From: Tropicimonas sp033101155
GTDB lineage: Bacteria > Pseudomonadota > Alphaproteobacteria > Rhodobacterales > Rhodobacteraceae
DNA: 64,000 bases
Assembly: GCF_033101155.1 (NCBI RefSeq)
Contig: NZ_JAWMPX010000003.1
Span: forward strand, 186,001-250,000
Direction of reading: 5' to 3'
Shown here in pieces: positions 1 to 8,405 of this stretch. The position numbers were made by a program, and so were the translations under genes. Position 1 is the stretch's first letter; the number at the start of each line of letters is the position of its first letter. Below the pieces are notes generated by a model. That model ran no database searches. It had not been told where the DNA came from and saw only the letters and a list, made by a program, of their open reading frames with translations.

Positions 1-1205
1 TCCGCCCTCAGTCCCGCCAGTTGAGCCCCCTGTTCCTGGATTTGTCGGGTGAGGAACTCCTGGTGTTCGGTAGCTTCTTGCTGTTTCTGAAGCAAATCTT
101 GGATACGGTCACCTGCCTCGGCCTCCTGCGCTGCAGCCGCTGCGAGCGCGACTTGCAGCACTTGAACCTCTCCTTTTGTGTCGACAAGCGCACTCTCGGC
201 AGTGTCAATTTCGCTCCCAAGTCTTACCTTGCTCGCCTCCATTGAACCGATTTCATCACGGAGCTGCGAATGTCGATCCGAGGCTTCGGCTATCTTCGAT
301 TCAATCCCTCTCAGGCGTGCTTCCTCTGTTCGCAATTCGTCAACTTTCGGAGAAAGGGTCGACGTATCCTGGCGCAGTCCCTCCAAGATCGATGTCTGCT
401 TGCCGATCTCGCCTCTGAGTCTCTGGAGCTCTTGTTCCTTTGCGCTGCTTTCGGACAGCAGCGTTTTAAGACTTGCCTGAGCTTGTTGCACGCGCCGTTC
501 TGCGGTTTTGGCGGCCGCTTCCTTCTCCCCAGCCTCTCTCAGAACATGATCATACTGTTCTTTGGTGTCCTCCAACTGGTTTCGGGAATTGGTCAACTCC
601 GAAACGACTCGGTCTCGCTCCAGCTTTTGAGCGCGGAGGTCGACCAATTCGTCTTGCAGGTCATCCAAAGCCTTCTTGGCCAGTCGGGCCTGATCGGCCG
701 CTGAGTCCTTATCACGCTCCAATCGTTCAATCTCGGAAAGCAATTCGTCCCGTTTCTTGGCAATTCTATCCTGTTGAACCCGGTCTTTCTCGAGTGCCCT
801 GCGAACTCCATCCCTTTCGGCAATCAGTCGGTCCGCCTCCGCGATGTCGCCTTGAAGAGCGTGATACGTTGTCTCGGCAGACTTTATCTGTTCGTTACGG
901 CTGCTCAGTTGCGACTGTAGGGTTCGGGATGTAGCAAGATCTGCTTCGAGCCCTTCCCGTTCCATCTTCAAGCCTGTGATTTCGGCTCGGAAACCATCCC
1001 TTTGACTTTGCAGGCCAGCGATGTCAGCCAAGGTCTGCTCCTTGTTGACGCGAATGCTTCCATATTCGACTTCCAGTTCATTGATTTTGAACAGCAGGAA
1101 TCCGAATGCCGCTACGGTGACAACGGCAAATGCGATTGAAATTCGGGTGAAGGTCCGTGACTTTCGCCAGGTATCACTCGTTGAGGTCTCGTTCGACGAG
1201 GTCAA
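1..1205 (-). CDS. Membrane-anchored long coiled-coil protein (partial, runs off left edge)
   Basis: An open frame continues from a TTG codon at 1205-1203 to the window edge (about 401 codons, no stop). The TTG lies a few bases after GGAGG, inside the end of the helicase gene, so the two genes overlap by 32 bases. The protein has a short polar N-terminus, one hydrophobic segment at about residues 22-39, and then an almost uninterrupted coiled coil rich in E, Q, K, R and L. I see no enzymatic motif in the visible part; a C-terminal domain may lie outside the window. A single-pass anchor with a long cytoplasmic rod, co-translated with a helicase-nuclease, suggests a sensor or scaffold at the membrane. 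That role is inference. It is not ZorA-like as far as visible, because only one membrane segment is present. Confidence 0.72.
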   Translation of the reverse strand, partial: MTSSNETSTSDTWRKSRTFTRISIAFAVVTVAAFGFLLFKINELEVEYGSIRVNKEQTLADIAGLQSQRDGFRAEITGLKMEREGLEADLATSRTLQSQLSSRNEQIKSAETTYHALQGDIAEADRLIAERDGVRRALEKDRVQQDRIAKKRDELLSEIERLERDKDSAADQARLAKKALDDLQDELVDLRAQKLERDRVVSELTNSRNQLEDTKEQYDHVLREAGEKEAAAKTAERRVQQAQASLKTLLSESSAKEQELQRLRGEIGKQTSILEGLRQDTSTLSPKVDELRTEEARLRGIESKIAEASDRHSQLRDEIGSMEASKVRLGSEIDTAESALVDTKGEVQVLQVALAAAAAQEAEAGDRIQDLLQKQQEATEHQEFLTRQIQEQGAQLAGLRA

Positions 1206-4200
1206 GACAACCCTCCATATCCTGTTTCAGTTCATCCACCCAGAATCGCCGGACTTTCCATCCAAGCGAACGCATCTGGTGATCACGCCAGTGATCGTCG
1301 AGTTTTCGGTTTCCATCCAAGTCCTGGTGCCAGCGCCGTCCGTCGACCTCCAAATCGAGCTTGATGCCCGAAGAGCCGAAGAGTGCGAAATCCAACCGTC
1401 GGCCGGCGATGTCGTATTGCGGCTGCGGGTTGAGGCCGCGCGCATTAAGGGCATGGAAAACAAGTCGCTCCCACTCGCTGTCGAAGATGCCTTCACCGGT
1501 CAGAGGGCGAGGTTCGGTTGCACGCGCAGCAAGGCTCTGCAATTGCTTGATTCGACCGGATCTCGCGTATCCGAGATCACTGAACACATGGGCAACAGCG
1601 CGAGCGCGGCTGATGGCAACGTTCATTCGCCGCCAATCGCGTTGGAGAAATGTAACGGCACTGGAACGAATCTTTCGGTGAACAGTCGGCGAGAAAAGGA
1701 TCAGGTCACGCTCCTGTCCCTGGAAGCCGTCTACAGTGCCGACCCGCAGATCCGACTTCTCCCACAATTCTTGGGGAATTGCGGTTTGCAACCCCTTCGT
1801 GAGTGCTTGCACCTGGGATCTGAATGGCGAGATGACACCGATGCTTCCAGTATACCCCTTCGTCACGAGCAGGTCGCCGACCTCCTTGCAGATCGCTGCA
1901 ACTTCGGCCTCGTTGGCGTTTTGGGCGTTGTGCCCCGATACTGCCGGCCCTGGAACATCTGTCCAGGCCAAGCCGGGCTTTCGCCCTTGAGGAACTTTCA
2001 AGCCGTCGAGGTTGGCCGATACACGTAGTTTACCGCCATAGAATTGCGTGTTGATGTAGCCAACGATGTCCTCTGCAGAACGATACTGGTCACGCAACAT
2101 GACGGTTGGAACATTGGGCGTACTGCGCGCGAGATCGAATAGGCTCTTGGCACTCTGCGAGAAACGCCCTGTCCCCTTCTCGGGCAAACCATTTGCCATC
2201 ATCAAGTTGCGGTCCTGCTTCGCTCCCAGCTGGGGAATGAATGCAAGTTGCCGATCGTCGCCGACCACAACCGCGCGTTTTGCTCGCGCCAACAATGGTA
2301 GAGCAGATGCAATGTCGCATTGGCTTGCCTCGTCAAAGATCACGAGGTCGAAGAGTCCTTCGTAGAGAGGAAGCCGTTTGGGCGCTCCGAGGACCGACGC
2401 AAGCCAAAGAGGCCTGTGCTGCAAGACAGTCTCAGCAATCTCCCGAGACATGGTCGCACCTTCGTGGAGCGAAAGGTCAGCATACTCGTTCGATAGCGCG
2501 ATCCGTTGTTCCTCTGTCAGACCGGCCCGATGTGCAACAGTCTGGCGAAGGACGGTCTTTGCCAGGGACTCGATTTCCTCAGTGAGTTTCACTGGGTCTT
2601 CTGGTGATCCAAGTTCCTTCAATCGCTCCCTGTTCTTCTTTATCAGGCGTTCCAACCCGAGGCGGGACGTCTCCATCCCACCTTCGGCAGATCCTCCGAA
2701 TCCGAACAGCTGAGCGAGCCATTTCAGAACCCGACCCCACAGTCCCGAAGCCGGAACAGCAGCATTGTTTGGAAGATTTTGCTCTGCGATTGCCCTACGA
2801 GCCTCGATCGTCTCGATTGCATCGGCCAGTTCAGTGTTCAAATTGCGTGTGGTTTCGACATTGTCGAGCGCCGCAAGACGTTGTCGTGCCAAGATCGATA
2901 ACTCCGATTCCAGCACCAGATCCGCGGCTCCGGCGGGGCCACTTGGTTCCGAAACAAGTTCTGACACGACAGTAGTCAGGTTGACGTCGATTTCTCGAGC
3001 AGGGTCCAATGTCCGCACCAAAAACCGAGCATTGGGTGCGATCTCGGACAACCGTTGTTCGACCGCGTCCAGAGCTTGGTGGTTCTTGGACGCAACCGCG
3101 ACCGCACCGCCACCCAGAATCGTAGTGGCCGCCATTGCGACAATCGCCTGGCTCTTCCCAGTTCCTGGTGGGCCGGTAACGACAGAAAGCGCCTTCAGAT
3201 TGGCATTAGAAACCGCCCGGATCTGCTCGTGATTGAGTGGACCGACATTGATCGGAGGCCTTTCAGTTTCGTCGCCTGAATAGGACATACCCAGGAGAGG
3301 GCCCAACGAGGTGCGCGAGATTTTTTCCGGCTCCCAATAAGCGATCTCGTCAAGATCCCGGACGGCACCCGCGGTAAAAGTGCTTCCAACAGGGAAAAAG
3401 AGACCCATCGCGTCGAAAATGCCTACATCGGATGTTTCAAGCTTGGACGCGAAGGACCGACCAGTAATTCGACCGCGAATGGAGCGTGCAGCTGCCTCTC
3501 GCAGGCGAGCCGAAAATCTGTCGCGTCCGAGGCCGGTGCCACCCTGGCCGGCGAACACTTCGGAGAGCCCTGCATTCGACCAAGGCGATCCCTGCGCCGC
3601 TGCCTTGACCCAATCCGGGTTCACGATGACATCATCGTTTTCGATACGAATTTCGAGGAAATCTGCCTTGTAGTCCCACGTTGCCGCAATGAGTCCGACC
3701 GGACGTACCGTGGGAGCACCAGCTCGTCGTCCGATTTCTATCGGCCAACCAACGGCAAGGGCGCGTTCGTTTGCATCTCTGCGAGCAATAGCTTCCCTGA
3801 AGCTGTCTGGAAGGTGGTCCAGCTGCACGCGAACGATCCCAACGTCTTCATCAGCTGGAAACGGATCACCGGCTCCTGAAACGAGCTGGAATGCTGTTGT
3901 GTGCCGGTCTGGTGCCTGTGTCAGAGCGCCACGAGGATCACTTTGCAATGCTGCCTTGTAGTATCGCAGCAGGTCGTTTGGGTTGATATGGCGGTCACCT
4001 GCAACAGCATCGTCAGGGGTCGAAGACGAACTCCGCTCCTTCCCGAAATACGCGGGCACGGCTGCAAGTGAATCTGGTGGTTCTGAAACTGCCAGCCGGT
4101 CATCGACGCTATCTGATTTTCTCAGTGCCGAAGGCTTCCGACCAACGACCCTCCACTTGTCGTCTTTTCCAAGGGTCAAAATCCCTTGTTTTTGCAACGA

Positions 4201-4323
4201 CAAGAGTTCTGCGCGGATTTCTTCTCGTCGCCCAAAGCTAAAATCTGCATCCAGAAGCGCAATAAGCTCTCTGGTGGTTCGCCCCCTCGGGAAAGCTTCG
4301 ACTGTCTTCAAAACTGCGCTCAA
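1174..4323 (-). CDS. SF1 (Upf1/Dna2-like) helicase with C-terminal DUF559/Vsr-like nuclease domain
   Basis: A 1,049-residue protein. The N-terminus looks like a winged helix (about residues 15-60). The helicase core starts with the Walker A motif GPPGTGKS near residue 382, has a Walker B/motif II DEASQ near 661, a motif with GFQGQE, and motif VI with AISRA. A long helical insertion lies between Walker A and motif II, as in Upf1/Dna2/NAM7-type SF1B enzymes. The last 90 residues resemble the DUF559/Vsr restriction-endonuclease fold, with Asp in RLDFAL near 975 and LEVDG near 988. Together these predict an ATP-driven nucleic-acid translocase with its own nuclease. The start is a TTG (4323-4321) overlapping the stop of a small upstream ORF as TTGA. 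The gene belongs to the island cluster and may act in phage or plasmid defence; that is inferred from domain content and location. Confidence 0.88.
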   Translation of the reverse strand: MSAVLKTVEAFPRGRTTRELIALLDADFSFGRREEIRAELLSLQKQGILTLGKDDKWRVVGRKPSALRKSDSVDDRLAVSEPPDSLAAVPAYFGKERSSSSTPDDAVAGDRHINPNDLLRYYKAALQSDPRGALTQAPDRHTTAFQLVSGAGDPFPADEDVGIVRVQLDHLPDSFREAIARRDANERALAVGWPIEIGRRAGAPTVRPVGLIAATWDYKADFLEIRIENDDVIVNPDWVKAAAQGSPWSNAGLSEVFAGQGGTGLGRDRFSARLREAAARSIRGRITGRSFASKLETSDVGIFDAMGLFFPVGSTFTAGAVRDLDEIAYWEPEKISRTSLGPLLGMSYSGDETERPPINVGPLNHEQIRAVSNANLKALSVVTGPPGTGKSQAIVAMAATTILGGGAVAVASKNHQALDAVEQRLSEIAPNARFLVRTLDPAREIDVNLTTVVSELVSEPSGPAGAADLVLESELSILARQRLAALDNVETTRNLNTELADAIETIEARRAIAEQNLPNNAAVPASGLWGRVLKWLAQLFGFGGSAEGGMETSRLGLERLIKKNRERLKELGSPEDPVKLTEEIESLAKTVLRQTVAHRAGLTEEQRIALSNEYADLSLHEGATMSREIAETVLQHRPLWLASVLGAPKRLPLYEGLFDLVIFDEASQCDIASALPLLARAKRAVVVGDDRQLAFIPQLGAKQDRNLMMANGLPEKGTGRFSQSAKSLFDLARSTPNVPTVMLRDQYRSAEDIVGYINTQFYGGKLRVSANLDGLKVPQGRKPGLAWTDVPGPAVSGHNAQNANEAEVAAICKEVGDLLVTKGYTGSIGVISPFRSQVQALTKGLQTAIPQELWEKSDLRVGTVDGFQGQERDLILFSPTVHRKIRSSAVTFLQRDWRRMNVAISRARAVAHVFSDLGYARSGRIKQLQSLAARATEPRPLTGEGIFDSEWERLVFHALNARGLNPQPQYDIAGRRLDFALFGSSGIKLDLEVDGRRWHQDLDGNRKLDDHWRDHQMRSLGWKVRRFWVDELKQDMEGCLDLVERDLNE

Positions 4324-4448
4324 GCGGTGTTTCCCTCAGGAATTCGCAAAGACAGTGAGATGTCCTTGCCCTCCACAAATGCCTGCCCCTTCAAGTTGAC
4401 CCTTGGGCACCTTCGGGCCTTGAATTGGGAACTCTTGGTGGATGGCAC
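4320..4448 (-). CDS. Small ORF coupled to the helicase gene
   Basis: A 42-codon frame starts with GTG at 4448-4446 and ends with TGA at 4322-4320; that TGA overlaps the TTG start of the helicase gene in a TTGA arrangement, the pattern expected for translational coupling. The C-terminal half (RIPEGNTA at the end, alternating hydrophobic and polar residues before it) reads like real protein. The N-terminal part is basic. No strong ribosome-binding site precedes the GTG and an in-frame stop lies six codons upstream, so the gene could be a leader peptide, a small subunit or chance. Function unknown. Confidence 0.35.
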   Translation of the reverse strand: MPSTKSSQFKARRCPRVNLKGQAFVEGKDISLSLRIPEGNTA

Positions 4449-4575
4449 TTGCCAAGTTGTTTTTCACACACAACCACATGAAGTTGAGCGCTATTTCAGC
4501 GAACTACAAGGAGGTGGTGTGTCGCAATTGGACAACTCGTGGCAACTGTCGCGGTGGCCGGGGGCACACCGAAAG

Positions 4576-5304
4576 TTATACAGCGTTGATCAACGCCTCG
4601 ACAGCAACTGCGGTAGCGATCCCGACCCCCATGTTCTCCAGCACGGAGCGTAAACTTCTCTTGTCTATGCGCCGACCGTCCAAGATTGCTCTCGCTTGAA
4701 TAGCTCCGGTCACCAGGGCCGAAGTGATTGCACCATCCTGGACGATACCTGAAAGAGTCTCGCCAGCAAGGTCTCCCAGGGTTTCTTCGGTCAGCGCAGC
4801 CAAATCAACGTTGGAAAACTCTGAGTCGAAAACCAAGTCGGAGAACGAACCCTGATACTGAGAGAACGCCTCTGAAGTAACCATAACCTCGATATCCGGA
4901 TAGACTTCGAAGTGGTCGGCGAGCGCTGCCGGGTCTTGTACAGCCTTCAACTGAACCTGACCTATCACTTCGCCATCGACGAAGAACTCAAGGTCGGCAC
5001 CGGGATGGTTGGTTTTATCGAAGAGCGCTGCGGAAACATTATCTCCATCGAAGTCTTCGGCACGTTCCACCAGGAGTTCATGGAATATGCCCTTTACGTT
5101 TGATACGACCCCTCGAAGCTGATCGGGGGTCAATGAGTTGAGATACTCTCGCAGTTCGGCTTCACTGGCGGAATGGAGCGAATTGCTCGAACGCCTCAAG
5201 GCCTCTATGCACAAGGCTTGGTCCGGCGAGTAGCCGCCGCTCCAACCATCTGCGATCCGCTGCATTGTGACAGCCATGACGACAGCTGCGCTTCTACGAT
5301 TCAT
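4576..5304 (-). CDS. Possible PD-(D/E)xK-like protein with hydrophobic C-terminus
   Basis: A 242-residue protein of no family I can name. In its middle is a pattern typical of restriction-endonuclease-like folds: a Glu in a helix (KGIFHE, E76), an Asp after a Pro-Gly turn (HPGAD, D104), and QLK (Q118, K120), followed by YPDIEVMVTSE. This fits E...D...QxK catalytic geometry, but it is my reading by eye. The C-terminal 80 residues are rich in Ala, Gly and Val and may contact membrane. The ATG overlaps the stop of the upstream glycine-rich membrane protein gene by four bases (ATGA), so the two are almost certainly co-expressed and probably work together. It is the second confident gene of the minus-strand island cluster. 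Confidence 0.7.
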   Translation of the reverse strand: MNRRSAAVVMAVTMQRIADGWSGGYSPDQALCIEALRRSSNSLHSASEAELREYLNSLTPDQLRGVVSNVKGIFHELLVERAEDFDGDNVSAALFDKTNHPGADLEFFVDGEVIGQVQLKAVQDPAALADHFEVYPDIEVMVTSEAFSQYQGSFSDLVFDSEFSNVDLAALTEETLGDLAGETLSGIVQDGAITSALVTGAIQARAILDGRRIDKRSLRSVLENMGVGIATAVAVEALINAV

Positions 5305-5951
5305 AAGGTATCTCCAGAAGCTTCAAGATAACCGCGCAATACATGGACCTGCCCACGCAGTCTGATGCGGTTGTAGTGGGTAAGCCTGTCAAAAACGCCG
5401 ACTTCCAAGGCCTTTTGCAAATGTCGGACCAAGGGATTTACGCCGATTTCGAAGAATAAGCTCAACTCGTCCGTTGAAACATCTCTATCTTCAAGAGTTG
5501 CTTGCGAGATGGCTGATTTCAGTGCCGCAATCGTTTCAAGCAGACGCTGTTCCTCCTCGGAAATCTCAGTCTCCCCACGAGCAGAACCAAATACGGCCGA
5601 TCGCATTTTCCGCGCGGCAAGATAGCCCGCCCCAGCGCCGCCAGCCGCCAATACCAGACCTCCTGCGGCAACCCCTCCGCCAACGAGGCCACCGATCCAA
5701 TACAAGGTCGCTGTGCTCTTTGCTGCTCCCGCCAGAGACGCGATGGCAGTTCCTGTCGATGCAACGCCAAAACTGCCGATCAGTCCGGTGCCCGCTCCTG
5801 CCGCCATGGTCCCAGCGACAACGTTGACTCCGGCGCCAAGTGCGACTCGCGCCTTCTTGTCAGAGATCTGCAGAATGCTGCCCACAATTCCCGTCAGAAC
5901 CGCGCTTACACGGTCAAGAGGGGGCTGGCCGCGGGACCAAATTGGACGCAA
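5301..5951 (-). CDS. Glycine-zipper membrane protein
   Basis: A 216-residue protein with a long glycine/alanine-rich hydrophobic stretch from about residue 40 to 110. It contains repeated small-xxx-small spacing (for example GGLVGGG and AAGGAGAG), the hallmark of glycine-zipper membrane helices seen in pores, toxins and some defence effectors. The C-terminal 90 residues are soluble and helical. The frame opens with a TTG directly after a stop codon, with no clear ribosome-binding site, so the true start may be an internal codon, or the 5' end may have been altered when the upstream resolvase gene arrived. It overlaps the next gene by four bases. A pore or membrane-anchor role is inference. 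Confidence 0.65.
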   Translation of the reverse strand: MRPIWSRGQPPLDRVSAVLTGIVGSILQISDKKARVALGAGVNVVAGTMAAGAGTGLIGSFGVASTGTAIASLAGAAKSTATLYWIGGLVGGGVAAGGLVLAAGGAGAGYLAARKMRSAVFGSARGETEISEEEQRLLETIAALKSAISQATLEDRDVSTDELSLFFEIGVNPLVRHLQKALEVGVFDRLTHYNRIRLRGQVHVLRGYLEASGDTL

Positions 5952-5985
5952 TCATCGGTTTCGGAAGCCGGGAGATCGGCCTTGA

Positions 5986-6459
5986 CTATGCCTGGCCCTG
6001 TTTTCCAGCTTTGGCTGCCGCGATGCGATGCTGTGGGACCTTCGAGCGGTATCGCTCCTCTGAAAGGCGAAGCGCCGCATCAAGCTGCCTCGACTTGCCT
6101 TGTATGAAGCCTGCCGCAACACCGTAAGAAGGATAGATTTTTGCGTTCAGCAATTGAAAGCGTGCCTCGAGCTTCCTGATGTCCTCGATGTTACGGGAGA
6201 ACCGAGCCAAATCGCTTGCCAGCACCAGGGTCTCGGCGCCTTTTCGCGACTCGAGGAAACCCAACAAGTCCGTCAGGCCCGGCCGGGGGGCATTGAAGCC
6301 GACTGGAGCATCCACAAACACCTTGGAAACGAAAACACCGGCTTCCTCGGCGAAGCGCTTGCATGCGTCGATCTGACCTTGAAGCTTATCCTCAGTGGGA
6401 TCTTGGGAGCTACTGGCGCTTCTGGCGTAGATCACGCCAATCTTGGATTTGGTTGTCAT
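5986..6459 (-). CDS. Serine resolvase-like protein, catalytic domain only, nucleophile apparently missing
   Basis: About 157 residues matching the N-terminal catalytic domain of serine recombinases: YARSASSSQ near the start, QIDACKRFAEE, and the conserved DLARFSRN arginine motif near residue 85-95. In active enzymes the motif reads YxRVS with Ser as nucleophile; here that position is Ala (YARSA), although a Ser follows immediately. There is no zinc-ribbon or large C-terminal DNA-binding domain. It may therefore be inactive and serve a regulatory or accessory role, or use the neighbouring Ser. I chose the ATG at 6459 (after AAGG); a TTG lies one codon upstream. The gene begins the minus-strand island cluster. 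Confidence 0.75.
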   Translation of the reverse strand: MTTKSKIGVIYARSASSSQDPTEDKLQGQIDACKRFAEEAGVFVSKVFVDAPVGFNAPRPGLTDLLGFLESRKGAETLVLASDLARFSRNIEDIRKLEARFQLLNAKIYPSYGVAAGFIQGKSRQLDAALRLSEERYRSKVPQHRIAAAKAGKQGQA

Positions 6460-6900
6460 CAATAACCCTTCCTTTTCCGGAAGCGAGATCCCAGCACCAT
6501 GCCGTAATTCTTGCTCACTCCCTAAAGACCGACCGCAGATGCGGCCGATAAATCGTACAGCTCAAGTTCTCAAACCTCTCCTGAAAAACAACGCCTTGTG
6601 GGACGCGAGGCTATTGTTGGAGGCCAATAAGGAGAGATCTCCGCGATAGCGCCGGACCTGCGCTTAACGCGCGATGGGAGGCTTCATGGCCGACAATGTC
6701 CATTCTCCATACAGGGCGCGAAGCCACGTAGGATGCGGTTCGCGGTTACAGGTTCCGAACGGTGAATAGACCGTGCAGAAACAGGAATAAGTCCTGCGTC
6801 AAAAGGTGAGCCCGACTTCACTTTGTCCGAACTGCTGAAGACATATACCTACCCGCAATGCCGATCAACCATCTAAGCCTATAATTTATTTACACAATTT

Positions 6901-6930
6901 TCTTCCGGTTCTAAGAAAACCGCCAATATA
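6901..6930. repeat. Repeated 30-base element, copy 1
   Basis: Two 9-base blocks, CTTCCGGTT and GCCAATATA, are separated by 11 bases. The same two blocks with the same separation recur at 8661-8690 while the bases between them differ. Conserved ends with a free middle suggest a binding site for a dimeric protein. An AT-rich flank precedes each copy. Confidence 0.5.
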
Positions 6931-7384
6931 CGCGCGCGCGTAGGCGTGCGGGTTGCCCATCTGCGCGGTCATTGATGTGTTCACAAACAACGCATCGGTG
7001 ACCGAGAAGACAACGACATCAAACCTTCCGTGTGATCCTTCGTGGTCAAGGCGCCCCACGTGAGCCAAACCCTGTTGTCCAACAGCTACTCCGGTCGCTA
7101 CACAGATGGGGATCCGTCTGCACCGCGGGGGCCATAGGCCGGCAAGACCTGGGCGGCCTTGGCAAATCACACGTCTTCCTATCGCGACTTGGAGAAGAGA
7201 TACCCTGAGGTGGCACATGAACCGTTCTCGCTGAAGCCATGGCACGGAAGTCCTGCTTGATCCAAACTGATACGCGGAGACGTGAGTAATGTTAGAGTTC
7301 GGCCTGGCCGGTTCACTGCGATTGATTGCCAAAATGCAAGTCCCAGCAGTCGCACAACGAGGGGAAACCTCGGAGTTCAAGTCA

Positions 7385-7410
7385 GTCCCCTTGGTTCGGA
7401 CAAAGGGGAC
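7385..7410 (-). terminator. Hairpin downstream of the two-gene unit
   Basis: GTCCCCTT (7385-7392) pairs perfectly with AAGGGGAC (7403-7410) across a 10-base loop, just beyond the stop of the minus-strand gene ending at 7419. No T-run follows, so it may be an RNA-stabilising or factor-dependent end rather than an intrinsic terminator. Confidence 0.35.
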
Positions 7411-7418
7411 CACAGAGG

Positions 7419-7862
7419 TCAGTGTGGGAAGCGTTGCGCGAGGATTGCTGCTTCCCGTTGGCGGATCACCAGTTCCAGCTGCCATTGTTGAAAGTCGACG
7501 AGGGCATCGCTGAGCCTCTTGAGGCGCTCGCCCTTGAGCGTATAGATGGGCGTTCTCGAGATTTCGTACTCGATCATACCGGAGTCCGAATAGACCTCCT
7601 GAAGCGAGGTTTCTGCTCCGAGAACCTGTTGCAAGATCAGGACCTTCACCAGTTCCTGGAGCAACTCGAGGTTTGCCTCAGTCTCCCGGTTGGGATACTC
7701 AGGCATCTCGAGCGCCTTCGAAACCTTGTCGATGAGATTGTGGTGTTGGAAATCAAACAGGGGCCGGGCATCCCCGAGTTCGTCGGTCAGTGTGATGGCG
7801 GCGCGGACCATCAGCGACACGATCTCGCCAACGCCAGCGTTGTCATGTTGGTTCTTATGCAT
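7419..7862 (-). CDS. Hypothetical island protein
   Basis: A 147-residue, mainly helical, acidic protein that I do not recognise. The ATG at 7862 is preceded by AAGGAG at good spacing, which supports it as a real gene. There is no signal peptide, membrane segment or catalytic motif that I can see. It lies 70 bases downstream of another unknown minus-strand gene and the two probably form one transcript; a hairpin at 7385-7410 may mark its end. Its place between the resolvase-like gene and the large recombinase suggests cargo of the mobile island. Confidence 0.65.
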   Translation of the reverse strand: MHKNQHDNAGVGEIVSLMVRAAITLTDELGDARPLFDFQHHNLIDKVSKALEMPEYPNRETEANLELLQELVKVLILQQVLGAETSLQEVYSDSGMIEYEISRTPIYTLKGERLKRLSDALVDFQQWQLELVIRQREAAILAQRFPH

Positions 7863-7932
7863 TTGGAACTCCTTCCAAGTTTTTCGCGGGAATTCGCGTC
7901 AAGAGAGCTCCTGTTGGAGCTCTGGAAGAATG

Positions 7933-8388
7933 TCATCCGGCCTCATTTGCGGTTTCCCAGATCGGCTCCTTGGAAATCGCAGCCAGACGAAAGGCCAACC
8001 GGTCGGTGAGCAGGCAGATTCCCTCAATCCACGGATCCAGTAGATCGAGCTCCGCAAGAAATGCCTTCTCGCTCTGGCCTGGGTTCCTGGCATTTCGAAG
8101 CGAAATAAGCGCCATGAGCGCCGAAAGTCGGCGGCGAACACCATGGGTCGCCAATCCGTCTCTGGCGATTCCAACGTAGAGCCCTTCGACGAGGGACAGG
8201 CCATCCTTGCCCCCGAGCAACTTGCCTGCTGACAACAATGCTTCTCGATCCTGCTCGAGGGACTGCAACAGAGACCATTCGGCCGAAGTAATCATCCGGT
8301 CAGGAACGTGGTGTGTCGTGTAAAAACATGTCATCTGATAGACCTTCCATGGTTCGTAGTTGCCCGCCATCTCGCGGTTCAAGTCCAT
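7933..8388 (-). CDS. Hypothetical island protein
   Basis: A 151-residue, helical protein counted from the ATG at 8388; an open frame extends upstream to 8553, but that part reads through a long inverted repeat and looks non-coding, so I prefer the internal start. No known domain is visible. The middle (about residues 60-110) is rich in Leu, Ala and Arg. It is the first gene of a two-gene minus-strand unit with the gene ending at 7419. A strong hairpin (8406-8459) lies 18 bases upstream of the start, in its leader or promoter, and may control it. Confidence 0.6.
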   Translation of the reverse strand: MDLNREMAGNYEPWKVYQMTCFYTTHHVPDRMITSAEWSLLQSLEQDREALLSAGKLLGGKDGLSLVEGLYVGIARDGLATHGVRRRLSALMALISLRNARNPGQSEKAFLAELDLLDPWIEGICLLTDRLAFRLAAISKEPIWETANEAG

Positions 8389-8405
8389 CGCACCAGCTCT
8401 TCGCG

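Larger units (their letters stand above)
6460..7418. other. Island stretch without a confident gene
   Basis: About 960 bases with no convincing gene on either strand. It holds one copy of a repeated 30-base element (6901-6930), a CG-dinucleotide run near 6931, a possible relic reading frame on the plus strand (about 7042-7260, interrupted by one TAG), and hairpins at 7361-7375 and 7385-7410. A 199-codon open frame on the minus strand (6886-7485) lacks protein-like composition and I do not call it. Confidence 0.5.

Noticed and set aside
1021..2028. Long plus-strand frames opposite the helicase gene
   Set aside because: They are antisense shadows of a clear helicase-nuclease gene with recognisable motifs.
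4512..4656. A plus-strand short frame preceded by a perfect AGGAGGTG ribosome-binding site
   Set aside because: Most of it lies antisense to the gene at 4576-5304 and its translation lacks protein-like character; the match is probably chance.
6886..7485. A 199-codon minus-strand reading frame
   Set aside because: Composition is not protein-like, it has no ribosome-binding site, and it crosses the repeated element and hairpins.
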